From CAYUTA01 sp964447605 (lineage in GTDB: Bacteria > Bacillota > Clostridia > Christensenellales > CAG-138): a stretch of 64,000 nt of DNA. Location: positions 1 through 64,000 of the forward strand of contig CAYUTA010000004.1 in assembly GCA_964447605.1 (NCBI GenBank), given 5' to 3'. A program made the position numbers and the translations under genes. This document shows positions 32,021 through 40,913 of this stretch, one piece after another (the first letter of the stretch is position 1; each line of letters starts with the position of its first letter). Under the pieces are notes generated by a model, which was not told the origin of the DNA, made no database searches, and saw only the letters and a program-made list of their open reading frames with translations.

Positions 32021-32863
32021 TCACTCCTTATCCAGATAAATCATAACCGATTCGAGGTTGACCGGGGCAACCTCCAGCGCCTGCGCGGCGGACAGGTCTT
32101 GCACGCCGATTAAGGCGGTGAAGCCGAACGCGTTGGGCTTGGTTCCGTGCAGCACGGCGTCCAGCTCCGGCGTCAATTGGTCCATTCGTCCGCGCACCAG
32201 CCGGTAGGCGGAAAGAAACGCCTCGGTATCCGTGCTTGCAACGATCTTCCCCTTGCGAATAAAGGTAATGAAGTCCGCGCACTTTTCCAGGTCGGAGGTA
32301 ATGTGCGTAGAAAACAGAATGCTGCGCCGGCCGTCGGCGATGATTTCCTGAAACAGCGCGATCAGGTCGTCGCGCGAAACGGGGTCGAGCCCGCTCGTCG
32401 GTTCATCGAGCAGCAGCAGCTCCGCGTTGTGCGAAAGCGCCAGCGCCAGCGAAAATTTGACCTTCATGCCTGAGGAAAGCTCCTTCAACCGTTTATCGGG
32501 GTCGAGCTCAAAGCGCTCCAGATAGCGGCGGAACGCGCCGTCGTCCCATTCGTCATAAAAGCGGCCGGCCACGCGCGCAATTTTGCCGGCCTTTTCGCGC
32601 GGATAATAGTCCACGCCGCCGAATAGGAAACCGACCTTTTGCTTGACTGCGAATTCCTCGGATGCAAAGTCGTGCCCGCAAAGGGAGACCTGCCCCTCGT
32701 CGGGGTGAACAAAACCAAGCATGGATTTAAGCGTCGTGGTCTTGCCCGCGCCGTTTCTGCCGATAAAGCCCATGATATATCCGCGTTCGAGCGTGAACGA
32801 TACATGGTCGAGCGCAAAGGACGCATACCGCTTCGTCAGCCCCTGCACGTTTAACAGTTCCAT
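32021..32863 (-). CDS. ABC transporter ATP-binding protein
   Basis: A 280-residue ATPase subunit. Walker A is GRNGAGKTT (about 37-45), the signature is LSSGMKVKFSLALA, and Walker B is LLLLDEPTSGLD, followed by the H-loop FSTHI. The C-terminal 70 residues are typical of exporter-type ATPases of this class. It is the first gene of the operon with the permease and GntR regulator. The ATG at 32863 follows GAAGGGGACGG; in-frame codons upstream lie in the operator region and are not used. Confidence 0.92.
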   Translation of the reverse strand: MELLNVQGLTKRYASFALDHVSFTLERGYIMGFIGRNGAGKTTTLKSMLGFVHPDEGQVSLCGHDFASEEFAVKQKVGFLFGGVDYYPREKAGKIARVAGRFYDEWDDGAFRRYLERFELDPDKRLKELSSGMKVKFSLALALSHNAELLLLDEPTSGLDPVSRDDLIALFQEIIADGRRSILFSTHITSDLEKCADFITFIRKGKIVASTDTEAFLSAYRLVRGRMDQLTPELDAVLHGTKPNAFGFTALIGVQDLSAAQALEVAPVNLESVMIYLDKE

Positions 32864-32895
32864 AAATTTCCGTCCCCTTCGATCCAATATTGTAC

Positions 32896-32939
32896 ATATT
32901 GTACATACACAATATAACAAATATGCCCCGCTCTGTCAA
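32896..32939 (-). promoter_or_regulatory. Promoter and GntR-type operator of the ABC operon
   Basis: Minus-strand TTGACA (32939-32934), 17 bp spacer, TATATT (32916-32911). The inverted repeat ATATTGT-N6-ACAAT AT (32896-32902 and 32909-32915) overlaps the -10 and start point, with a further TGTACA pair beside it. This position fits self-repression by the GntR protein of the operon. Confidence 0.7.
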
Positions 32940-33484
32940 GCAAACTATCAAGTGGCATATCGTTGGCCCTGCGGCCCCGGATTAACGGAAAAGGCGCCTG
33001 ATCATGCGACAATCAGCGCAAACCGGCAAAGACGGTTCCGGGATACCAATCGTGCGGGGCCGATCTGCAATGAAAGTTCTCAGGCAGGCGGGAGAAAAGG
33101 GCTGGCAGGCGGGAATCTCCCGTATGCGGACAGCGCCCAGGTGAAGGCAAAGGCGAACAAGCGTAAAAAAAGTCGGCGTGACGGCGAAGGAATCGCCAAA
33201 GGCGTACATGAAGGAGCTGGACGAGGCGGCAGGGGCGGCGCGGGACGAACCGGGCAAGAAGCCTTCGCCCCAAGGACGGGCCACCATCCACAAGAACGGT
33301 TCGGCAGAGTACAATTTTCTTTTCCGCGCAGCAAAGCCCATGTTCGGCGTGAATCGTGGGCTTTCGCGCCCGGGCCCCCATACGTCGGGGTTTTTCCCGG
33401 CCGTTTCGGACGGATCGTGTAAAACATGGGAACCCCTCGCCGGCTGAAGATGCTTTGCATGACGGGAAAGGGCCTGCGCACCGT
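32940..33484. other. Intergenic region without a supported gene
   Basis: About 545 bp between the ABC operon promoter and the end of the YheO-type gene. Open frames exist (for example 33178-33447 plus strand from a GTG) but have no ribosome site and no recognisable domain. I see no clear RNA structure. Confidence 0.45.
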
Positions 33485-34150
33485 CTATTTATGCAGATTC
33501 CGCAGGTGCAGGTAAACCGTGTTTCGGCAAATCCCAAGCGCATTGGCCACATAGTTTACAGAATCCTTTAATTCAAAGATTCCTTTCTGGTAGAGCCTGG
33601 TGATGATTTCCTTATTCTTGTTGTTCAGAGAAATCGTCTTGTCCGACATGACCTCAAACTGCACGGAACTCAGAGATTTTTCCACGATATTTTCAATATC
33701 GTTGGAAAAGTCCTCCGGCAAGACGCTATGCGTAAGGCCGGCGCCGTCGCCAAGCAGGTGGCCCATAAACGCCGCAATGGAACAACCCAAATACAGATTG
33801 ATACAGAGCAGGCCGATGATGCGGTTTTGACTGCCGCGGATGGCAATGGTCGTGGATTTCATGGGCTTGCCGTCCTTGGTGTGCGTGTAATAGGAAATAG
33901 AATCCTTTTCACTGTTGTTCTCTATGTCATGCAGCATTTTCAGCGCCAGGTCGGTAACGGGCGCGCCCACCTTTCGACCGGTAAAGTGTCCGTTGTAAAT
34001 GGCAAGGACAGAATTGTTCAGATCCTTGAGGCTGTGCAGCACAATCTCATAACAGGCGCCCAGATAATCTGCAAGGCCTTCCAGCATGAACTGAAATGAT
34101 TCCAGTATCCGCAAATCTTCGTCGGAAAAATGCACTTCGTTTGTATCCAA
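33485..34150 (-). CDS. YheO-type PAS/HTH transcriptional regulator
   Basis: About 221 residues. An N-terminal YheO-like PAS domain (LESFQFMLEGLADYLGACYEIVLHSL onward, to about 115) is followed by a linker and a C-terminal helix-turn-helix (about 185-221: GIFELKDSVNYVANALGI and CRNTVYLHLRNL). The TTG at 34150 is chosen because GGGGGGAT lies 6 bases upstream; an ATG at 34189 has no ribosome site. It is divergent from the peptide-use operon, whose promoter carries a perfect 12 bp inverted repeat, so it likely senses a ligand and controls that operon. Confidence 0.82.
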   Translation of the reverse strand: MDTNEVHFSDEDLRILESFQFMLEGLADYLGACYEIVLHSLKDLNNSVLAIYNGHFTGRKVGAPVTDLALKMLHDIENNSEKDSISYYTHTKDGKPMKSTTIAIRGSQNRIIGLLCINLYLGCSIAAFMGHLLGDGAGLTHSVLPEDFSNDIENIVEKSLSSVQFEVMSDKTISLNNKNKEIITRLYQKGIFELKDSVNYVANALGICRNTVYLHLRNLHK

Positions 34151-34301
34151 ACCGATCCCCCCGTTTAATATGATATTACATTCTTTCATTATAACCGATT
34201 TTTGCAAACCGTCACGAAAAATACGCAAAAATGCCGTATTCTTCCATCCTGCTGAAGCGATGGAGCGTACGATACGCATTCGGAGATTCCACTCAAAAAA
34301 T

Positions 34302-34340
34302 GAAATATTTTACAATTTTATTATTTAAGTAAAATATTTC
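34302..34340. promoter_or_regulatory. Perfect 12 bp inverted repeat, likely operator
   Basis: GAAATATTTTAC at 34302-34313 and GTAAAATATTTC at 34329-34340, 15 bases apart, end 3 bases before the -35 of the peptide operon. This is a typical activator position; the divergent YheO-type protein is the obvious candidate. Confidence 0.6.
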
Positions 34341-34343
34341 TTA

Positions 34344-34372
34344 TTGACATTATAAATAGTAATACATATAAT
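34344..34372 (+). promoter_or_regulatory. Consensus promoter of the peptide-use operon
   Basis: TTGACA (34344-34349), 17 bp spacer, TATAAT (34367-34372): exact consensus. The leader to the TTG start at 34481 is about 100 bases. Confidence 0.75.
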
Positions 34373-34480
34373 GAAAAAAATCAATGTAAACAAAAAATAT
34401 CCAAGTCAAAAACACGAGTCGGTACAGGGAGCCCGCGCGGGCGTTGGTTGCTTTTACATCTGGAGGCAGGGGGCGGTATT

Positions 34481-35611
34481 TTGATCATTGAGAAACATTT
34501 GGTCGAACGTTTTTTCCGTTATGTACGAATCGACAGCGAATCCCGGGACGAGAGGGCAATGTGCATGCGCCTCATGCAGGAGCTGGAGGAGATGGGCTTT
34601 CATCCGCGCATGGATGAGGCGGGCCGGGCGTTTCAATCCAATGGGGGCAATCTTTACTGTAAGATCCCGGGGGCTTCCTCTGGAGAGCCTCTGTTGCTGG
34701 CGGCGCATGTGGACACGGTCGGGCCCGGCAGGGGGATTTGCCCGGTTCTGCGGGAAGGATATGCCGTAAGCGCCGGGGACACGGTGCTGGGCGGGGATGA
34801 TAAATCCGGCGTGGCCGTAATCATGGAAGCCATCGAGCAGGTTACAAGAGGAAGAACGCCCCATCGGCCCGTTGAACTGGTATTCACCATAGGGGAGGAG
34901 ATCGGCGTCAGGGGCTCGGCGCTTCTTGATTATTCGGCAATCCGCGCCAAAGAGGCCATTGTGATGGATTCCCGCGGAACGGTGGGGGATATCAAGGTGT
35001 ACGCCCCGGGCAAAAAGAAACTGCACATCACCGTGCGGGGAAGAGCGGCGCACGCGGGGGCATGCCCGGAACAGGGGATCAGCGCCATCTCGGTCGCATC
35101 CGCCGCGATTGCAGAGATGAAACTGCTGCGCATCGATGGGGAAACGACCGCCAACATCGGTTCTTTTCTCGCCGAAGGCGCCACCAATGTCGTAAATGAA
35201 CTGGTGCGGATCGAGGCGGAGGCCAGAAGCCAGTCCGCGGAAAAACTGGACGCGCAATGCAGGCACATGATCCAATGCTTTGCAGCGGCCGCTGAGAAAA
35301 GCGGGGCGAGCGTTGCATGCGTTGTGGAGGACGGCGCCCGACCTTATCGCATCCGTGAAGACCACCCGCTGGTGCGGGAGGTCCTGGCGCTGTGCAGGGC
35401 GGAGGGCATCAGGGCGGCCGCCACAGGGGACGGCGGAGGCAGCGACGCCAACAATTTTGCCGCGCATGGAATTGCGGCCATCGCGCTCGGCTGCGGGATG
35501 GACCGGGTTCATACGACGGAGGAAACGCTGTGTATCCGCGACTTTGCAGACGCCGCAAGGGTTTTGACAAGGCTTCTTGCCTCTGATCGCGCAAATCCTG
35601 GAGCCGCGTAG
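34481..35611 (+). CDS. M20-family peptidase (PepT-like)
   Basis: Zinc aminopeptidase or dipeptidase of the M20 family, 376 residues. Metal and catalytic motifs: AAHVDTV (near 74-80), GGDDKSG with the bridging Asp, and GEEIG (near 139) with the general-base Glu. A lid domain follows with RGRAAHAG, and the late GGGSDANNF completes the PepT-like pattern. Start is the TTG at 34481, preceded by GGAGGCAGGGGGC; the frame is open 33 bases further upstream. First gene of the operon, so it probably cleaves the peptides that the following transporter brings in. Confidence 0.85.
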   Translation: MIIEKHLVERFFRYVRIDSESRDERAMCMRLMQELEEMGFHPRMDEAGRAFQSNGGNLYCKIPGASSGEPLLLAAHVDTVGPGRGICPVLREGYAVSAGDTVLGGDDKSGVAVIMEAIEQVTRGRTPHRPVELVFTIGEEIGVRGSALLDYSAIRAKEAIVMDSRGTVGDIKVYAPGKKKLHITVRGRAAHAGACPEQGISAISVASAAIAEMKLLRIDGETTANIGSFLAEGATNVVNELVRIEAEARSQSAEKLDAQCRHMIQCFAAAAEKSGASVACVVEDGARPYRIREDHPLVREVLALCRAEGIRAAATGDGGGSDANNFAAHGIAAIALGCGMDRVHTTEETLCIRDFADAARVLTRLLASDRANPGAA

Positions 35612-35640
35612 GAACCATCGCTGAGGAAAGGGGGGCATCT

Positions 35641-36660
35641 TTGTTGTTTCAGTACATTATCAAGCGTTTGCTGCTGGGCGTACTGGTCCTTTTTGGCGTG
35701 ATCGTCATCACGTTTGTCATCACACGCGTCGTTCCGTCCGACCCCGCAGGGCTGCTGGTTGGAGAAAATGCCACGGTGGCGCAGCGTGAGGCCATTACAG
35801 GGGAGCTGGGGCTGGACCAGCCGATTCCGATCCAGTTCAAGACCTATCTTGTAAATTTGCTGCACGGCGATCTGGGAATCTCTCTGCGAACCAAACACGA
35901 TGTGCTGACGGACCTCAAGACCTATATTCCGGCCACGATGGAGCTGGTGGTCTACGCCATGATGCTGTCGATATTGCTCGGCATCCCGCTCGGCGTAATA
36001 GCGGCGCGCTTTAAAGACAAGCTTGCGGATCATTTTACGCGGTTTGTCACAATCTCGTCCATTTCGCTGCCAACGTTCGTTGTGGCGCTGCTGCTCCAGT
36101 ATATCTTCTATGGAAAGATGGGCCTGTTTCCTCTGAACGGGCAGGTGGACACCACGGTGATGCTGCTGCATCAGGTGCCGTACGTTACGGGATGGACAAC
36201 GGTGGACGCGTTGCTCGGCGGCGACATGGCGCTGTTTAAAAACGCCCTGTGGCATCTTACGCTGCCCTGCCTGACCATTGCGTTCTATCCGATTGGAACG
36301 GTTGCAAAACAAACCCGCGCCGCCATGCTGGAAACGCTGGGCGAGGACTATATTCCGGCGGCGCGGTCCTATGGCCTGCCGGAGCGGATTGTGCTGTGGT
36401 CCTATGCGCTGAAAAATTCTCTCAGCACAACGATTACCGTGCTTGCAATGTCCTTTGCATTCACGCTGGTAAACACGTTTCTGATCGAAAACATTTTCTC
36501 CTGGCCGGGAATCGGCAGCTATGTCGGAAATGCCATTACGTCTCTGGACGGGCCGGCCATCATGGGCTCCACCATCTTTGCCGCGTGCGTCTATGTGCTT
36601 GTGAACCTTGCGGCGGATCTGATCATTGCGGTGGACCCCCGCGTCCGCCTGGGAAAGTGA
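35641..36660 (+). CDS. Oligo/dipeptide ABC permease, DppB-like
   Basis: A 339-residue permease with six helices. The N-terminal YIIKRLLLGVLVLFGVIVITF and the EAA-type loop ARSYGLPERIVLWSYALKNS are typical of DppB/OppB. It starts at TTG 35641 or the adjacent TTG 35644, which is better spaced from the GAGGAAAGGGGGG ribosome site. Pairs with the DppC-like permease 10 bases downstream. Confidence 0.92.
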   Translation: MLFQYIIKRLLLGVLVLFGVIVITFVITRVVPSDPAGLLVGENATVAQREAITGELGLDQPIPIQFKTYLVNLLHGDLGISLRTKHDVLTDLKTYIPATMELVVYAMMLSILLGIPLGVIAARFKDKLADHFTRFVTISSISLPTFVVALLLQYIFYGKMGLFPLNGQVDTTVMLLHQVPYVTGWTTVDALLGGDMALFKNALWHLTLPCLTIAFYPIGTVAKQTRAAMLETLGEDYIPAARSYGLPERIVLWSYALKNSLSTTITVLAMSFAFTLVNTFLIENIFSWPGIGSYVGNAITSLDGPAIMGSTIFAACVYVLVNLAADLIIAVDPRVRLGK

Positions 36661-36670
36661 GGGGGAAGCT

Positions 36671-37561
36671 ATGAGGGACAGCAATTTTTACAAGGTGATC
36701 AGGTCTAGGGTTAAGGACCTTCTTACCACATTATATCTGCTCAAACGCAACAGGCTCACGCGGGTCTGTCTGTACGGCATAGCGGCCCTGTTTCTGATTG
36801 CAATCTTCGGGCCGATGTGTTTACCCGGCGCGGCGGAGATCAACGGCAACCTGAACCCGGCGGACAAGCTGCTTGCGCCTTCCGGCGCGCACTGGTTCGG
36901 CACGGACGAACTGGGACGGGACATCTTTCAGCGCGTCATTCTGGGAACAAGAATCTCTATGTTTTCCGCGCTCTTGGCCATTGCCATCGCGGTGGCGGCC
37001 GGCGTAACGCTCGGGGCGATAGCGGGCTATTTCGGCGGCGTGGCGGACGAGGTCATCATGCGGATCGTCGATATTTTCCTGTCCTTTCCGTCGCTCCTGC
37101 TGGCGATGACCATTTCCGCCTTTCTGGGCGCCAGCCTGCAAAATGCAATTATCGCAATTGCCATTTCTACCTGGCCCAACCATGCGCGCATTGTGCGCAA
37201 TCAGGCGGTCGCGGTCCGGGAGCGCCAGTTTGTGAAAGCATCGTATGCGCTTGGCGCGCCGGCGCCGTTTATGATTACCAGGCATATTATTCCAAACTGC
37301 ATCGCTCCGATCATCGTTAAAGCGTCGATGGACTTTGGAAACGTCGTGATGTCGCTTGCGTCGCTGAGCTTTCTCGGGCTTGGCGCGCAGGCGCCTACGC
37401 CGGAATGGGGCCTTATGGTCAGCACCAGCCGCAACTATTTTATGAACGCATGGTGGACCTGCGTGTTCCCGGGCCTTGCCATTTTTTTGACGGTCCTTTG
37501 CTTCAACCTGATTGGCGACGGCCTTCGGGAAGTGCTGGACCCCAAAACGAGAAAGAACTGA
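36671..37561 (+). CDS. Oligo/dipeptide ABC permease, DppC-like
   Basis: A 296-residue second permease with an N-terminal membrane helix, the family segment HWFGTDELGRDIFQRVILGTR (shortened here: FGTDELGRDIFQRV), and the EAA loop. This is the standard DppC/OppC layout. ATG 36671 follows GAGGGGGAAG. It forms the membrane channel with the preceding gene. Confidence 0.92.
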   Translation: MRDSNFYKVIRSRVKDLLTTLYLLKRNRLTRVCLYGIAALFLIAIFGPMCLPGAAEINGNLNPADKLLAPSGAHWFGTDELGRDIFQRVILGTRISMFSALLAIAIAVAAGVTLGAIAGYFGGVADEVIMRIVDIFLSFPSLLLAMTISAFLGASLQNAIIAIAISTWPNHARIVRNQAVAVRERQFVKASYALGAPAPFMITRHIIPNCIAPIIVKASMDFGNVVMSLASLSFLGLGAQAPTPEWGLMVSTSRNYFMNAWWTCVFPGLAIFLTVLCFNLIGDGLREVLDPKTRKN

Positions 37562-37579
37562 GGAGGAAGGGGATCGGCT

Positions 37580-38545
37580 ATGCGTGAAGAAGCGTATCTG
37601 CATTATAAAAATTTGAAAATAAAATTTGTCGGATACGACGGCGAGAAGGACGTCCTTTCCGTTGAAGACCTGAAAATTCGGAAGGGAGAGGCGTTTGGGC
37701 TCATCGGCGAGAGCGGAACGGGAAAAACGGTGCTGGCCTATGCGACGCTGGGGCTGCTGCAGACGCCGCCCGGCAAGATTGAGAGCGGTGAAATCCTGCT
37801 TTCGGGAGAGGACCTGCGAAAGCTTACGCAGCGGGAATTCAGAAAACGCATCCGCGGCCGCAGGATCGCCATGATCTTCCAGGATCCCATGTCCACGCTG
37901 AATCCGGTGTTCACTGTGGAACGGCAGCTCCTGAACGTGATCCGGCGCAATCAGAAGCTCTCCCGCAGGGAAGCCTGTGCCGAGGCGATTCGGACGCTGA
38001 GCATGGTCAAACTGCCCGACCCGGAATTGATCATGAAAAAGTATCCGCACGAGCTCAGCGGCGGCCAACGGCAGCGGGTCATCATTGCGCTGGCGCTGTG
38101 CTGCAAGGCCGAGCTGCTCATTGCCGACGAACCGACAAGGAACCTGGACGTAACGATTCAGGCGGGCATCATCAAACTTTTGCAGGAATTGCAGCGCGAG
38201 CTGCAGGTTACCGTGCTGTTCATTGCAAACAACCCCGGCCTTGTATACGCCACCTGCGAGCACTGCGCAATTCTGTATGACGGCAGGATTGTGGAGACCG
38301 GCACTGTGGACGAGGTGCTCAAAAATCCGTTCCACCCCTATACGAACGTGCTTCTCAACGCCGTTCCGAAGAGGAAGAAGGAAGCCGCGCGTCTTGACAG
38401 CCTGGTTGCCAGCCACGAGCGCGTGCCGGAGGATGCCTGTTGCTATTACAAGCAGTGCGTCCATGCCTGCGGGCGCTGTGTAAACGTGGATCATCTGCGG
38501 CATTTGGGCGGCGAGCATTACGCGCGCTGCAGGAGGGAGGTGTAG
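37580..38545 (+). CDS. Peptide ABC transporter ATPase, DppD-like
   Basis: A 321-residue ATPase: Walker A GESGTGKTV, Q-loop, signature LSGGQRQRV, Walker B LLIADEPTRNLD. The residue order TRNLD replaces the usual TTALD, and the H-loop reads IANNPG instead of the common ITHDLG. So the switch histidine appears to be Asn, a possible weak or non-hydrolysing site. The C-terminal Cys-rich peptide-transporter extension has CCYYKQCVHACGRC, more cysteines than usual. Starts at ATG 37580 after AGGAGGAAGGGG. Confidence 0.88.
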   Translation: MREEAYLHYKNLKIKFVGYDGEKDVLSVEDLKIRKGEAFGLIGESGTGKTVLAYATLGLLQTPPGKIESGEILLSGEDLRKLTQREFRKRIRGRRIAMIFQDPMSTLNPVFTVERQLLNVIRRNQKLSRREACAEAIRTLSMVKLPDPELIMKKYPHELSGGQRQRVIIALALCCKAELLIADEPTRNLDVTIQAGIIKLLQELQRELQVTVLFIANNPGLVYATCEHCAILYDGRIVETGTVDEVLKNPFHPYTNVLLNAVPKRKKEAARLDSLVASHERVPEDACCYYKQCVHACGRCVNVDHLRHLGGEHYARCRREV

Positions 38546-38548
38546 CCT

Positions 38549-39517
38549 GTGTCCGAAGTATTGCTCGATATTCAGCATCTGTACAAGTATTTCCCGGTCA
38601 AAGGGTCCCTGTTTCAGAGGGAAAAGAAATTTGTCAACGCCGTGGACGACGTGTCCATGACGATCATCCGGGGAGAAATCCTTGGCATCGTCGGCGAGTC
38701 CGGCTGTGGGAAATCGACGCTCGTGAACACGGTTTTGCGCCTGCATCCGCCGACGAAGGGTGAGGTGCTGTTTGCCGGCAAAAGCATGTTCGGCCTGAAG
38801 AAGGAGGAGCTTCGAACCCTCCGCAAGGATATCCAGATCGTTTTTCAGGATCCGTTCTGGTCGCTGAACCCGCGCATGCTGGTTAAGGACATCATTGCCG
38901 AACCGCTGCGCGTGCAGACGAAGATGAACAGCGCGGAGTGCTTTAAGCGGGTAGCAGAAACCATGGAGATGGTCGGCCTGCCGCCGGAGCGCGCGTACCT
39001 GTACCCACACGAATTCAGCAACGGCCAGCGGCAGCGCATTGCCATTGCGCGCGCACTGGCGCTGATGCCGAAGATGATTGTGCTCGACGAACCCACCTCG
39101 TCGATCGACGTTGTGTCGCAGGCGCAGATTTTGGACCTGCTGCTGGAGCTTAAAAGCAAATTCGACCTCACGTACATCCTGATCTCCCACGACCTGGGCG
39201 TGGTGAATTATCTGGCCGACAAGATAGCGGTCATGTACCTTGGCAAGCTGGTGGAATACGGCGATGCGGCCACGGTATTCAACGCGCCGAAGCATCCTTA
39301 TACAAAGGCGCTGTTTGCGGCGATTCCGACGATGGAAGGCCGTATCCGCGAGATTCAGACGCTGCAGGGCAATGTGCCCAGCGCGATCAACGTGCCCCCG
39401 GGCTGCCGGTTCCACAACCGCTGCGCATATGCCCGCGCGCGTTGCAAACGCGAAGTCCCGGAGCTGATCGCCGGGGAGGACGGCGTGCTGGCCGCGTGTC
39501 ACCTGCTCAACCGTTAG
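38549..39517 (+). CDS. Peptide ABC transporter ATPase, DppF-like
   Basis: A 322-residue ATPase with Walker A GESGCGKST, signature FSNGQRQRIAIARAL, Walker B IVLDEPTSSID, a canonical H-loop ISHDLG, and the C-terminal CRFHNRCAYARARC motif seen in OppF/DppF proteins. Starts at GTG 38549, four bases after the DppD-like stop. Because its partner ATPase seems to lack the H-loop histidine, this subunit may carry the main hydrolysing site. Confidence 0.92.
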   Translation: MSEVLLDIQHLYKYFPVKGSLFQREKKFVNAVDDVSMTIIRGEILGIVGESGCGKSTLVNTVLRLHPPTKGEVLFAGKSMFGLKKEELRTLRKDIQIVFQDPFWSLNPRMLVKDIIAEPLRVQTKMNSAECFKRVAETMEMVGLPPERAYLYPHEFSNGQRQRIAIARALALMPKMIVLDEPTSSIDVVSQAQILDLLLELKSKFDLTYILISHDLGVVNYLADKIAVMYLGKLVEYGDAATVFNAPKHPYTKALFAAIPTMEGRIREIQTLQGNVPSAINVPPGCRFHNRCAYARARCKREVPELIAGEDGVLAACHLLNR

Positions 39518-39707
39518 GCGCTGTCTGCACGCGCCGTAAAGCGCGGTATTCCGGCGCATTTTCCGCCGTGCGGGCTCCTTTTCCCTGCCGCACCTCCGGT
39601 ATGGCGGCGGTAAAACGCCTTGCCCGGCAAACAATCGGCCTGAAATCCCCCGGTTCCCGCGCATGCGGACAGCACCTGAAAGAATTGCATTTGAAAGGAG
39701 TAACAGA

Positions 39708-40787
39708 ATGGACAGAAGAGCAAAAATCGACCGGCTCGCCAAGGCGTTTGTCCATACCAGCCTGGCGGTGCGGGAGGGAAACCTTGTGGTCGTCACTTCG
39801 GATAATAAGGAGTCGGATCTGGAGCTGTGCGACCAGATCTACCGGGAGGTTCTGGCCGGCGGCGGCGAGTGCGTAATTCTGCGCACAAACGCCGCCGAAT
39901 GTCATGGAAAGGCTGCGGACAGGGTTGTGCCGAAAAAGGGCTTCGGCCCCATGATTGCCGAGGCGGATTTCTGGGTTGACACCGGCTCTATGGGCTGGAT
40001 TTATTCGGATGCGTTCAACAACGCGTTCAGAGCCAATCCCAATTTGAAATATTTCCTGCTTTCCAGCATTCCGGTGGAGCATCTGTATCACATGTTCGTG
40101 CTTCCCGACGAGCTCTATCAGCTGGCGGACGCGCTTGCCGGGATGCTCGGCGGCGCGCGCATGGTCCGTATCAAAAACCCAAAGGGGACGGACGTAACCT
40201 ATGAGTTGACAAGGCGGTATCCCATCATGTGCAACGTTGGGAAAATAAGACAGCCCGGGCAGGCGACCCCGCCCGCGATGGTCAACATGATGTGCAAGGA
40301 CGGCACGATGAACGGCAGAATTGTGACCAACTGCATGTATGCCGACCCGTGGGGCGTCTGCGACGATCTGGCCGTATACGTCAAAGACAGCGCAATTATC
40401 AATGCGGAGTCCCCCTCCGATCCCGAGATCGCCAAGCGCTTTATGAGGTGGCTTGCAAGCTGGGGGGAGGAGAACATCTATAAGCACGCGCACATGAACT
40501 TTGGCCTGCTGCCCGGCGTGCGCGAGTTTTTGAACACCGGACTGAAAAACGACGGCATCAGCAACGAGCGCATGTGGGGCGCAATGAACTGGGGGTTTGG
40601 CGACGTTTCCAAAAAACGTAGGCCCCCGCACGGGCAGCCCAGCAAAAATCATCTCGACTGCATCACGCCAGAGATTTCCGCGTGGATCGACGGCGTCCAG
40701 ATCATGAAAAACGGCGAGTTCATCTACGGCGACCTGAAGAAGCTTGCCGATATCACGCTGCAAAAGACGGCGCGGAACGCGCAGTAA
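39708..40787 (+). CDS. M29-like aminopeptidase family protein
   Basis: A 359-residue protein of the leucyl-aminopeptidase (M29)/NicX-like class. The pattern VTSDNKESDLELCDQIYREVLAGG, then ADFWVDTG, and the later metal-binding region with IVTNCMYADPWG, HAHMNFGL and HLDCITPE provide Glu, His and Asp ligands. Members include metal aminopeptidases and 2,5-dihydroxypyridine dioxygenases; the operon favours a peptidase. ATG 39708 follows GAAAGGAG. It sits between the transporter ATPases and the binding protein. Confidence 0.78.
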   Translation: MDRRAKIDRLAKAFVHTSLAVREGNLVVVTSDNKESDLELCDQIYREVLAGGGECVILRTNAAECHGKAADRVVPKKGFGPMIAEADFWVDTGSMGWIYSDAFNNAFRANPNLKYFLLSSIPVEHLYHMFVLPDELYQLADALAGMLGGARMVRIKNPKGTDVTYELTRRYPIMCNVGKIRQPGQATPPAMVNMMCKDGTMNGRIVTNCMYADPWGVCDDLAVYVKDSAIINAESPSDPEIAKRFMRWLASWGEENIYKHAHMNFGLLPGVREFLNTGLKNDGISNERMWGAMNWGFGDVSKKRRPPHGQPSKNHLDCITPEISAWIDGVQIMKNGEFIYGDLKKLADITLQKTARNAQ

Positions 40788-40816
40788 CCGCGGCGCCGCG
40801 CGAGCGGCCCGCACGA

Positions 40817-40833
40817 CTCCCTGCAGCAGGGAG
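40817..40833 (+). promoter_or_regulatory. Intra-operon hairpin before the binding-protein gene
   Basis: CTCCCTG-CAG-CAGGGAG, a 7 bp stem with 3-base loop in the 126 bp gap. Possibly a processing or stability element; there is no T run. Confidence 0.4.
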
Positions 40834-40913
40834 AATGGGGTACAATATGCCGCAAGCACGGGCCGCTGAACTTGCAGACTTTCCTGTAAGGGAATGAAAA
40901 TAAGGAGGAACGT

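Noticed and set aside
33178..33447. 89-codon frame from a GTG in the 32.9-33.5 kb gap
   Set aside because: No ribosome site and no recognised family; the protein-like start is not enough.
36821..39796. 991-codon minus-strand frame antisense to the peptide transporter genes
   Set aside because: It runs across four well-supported plus-strand genes and its translation is low-complexity and basic.
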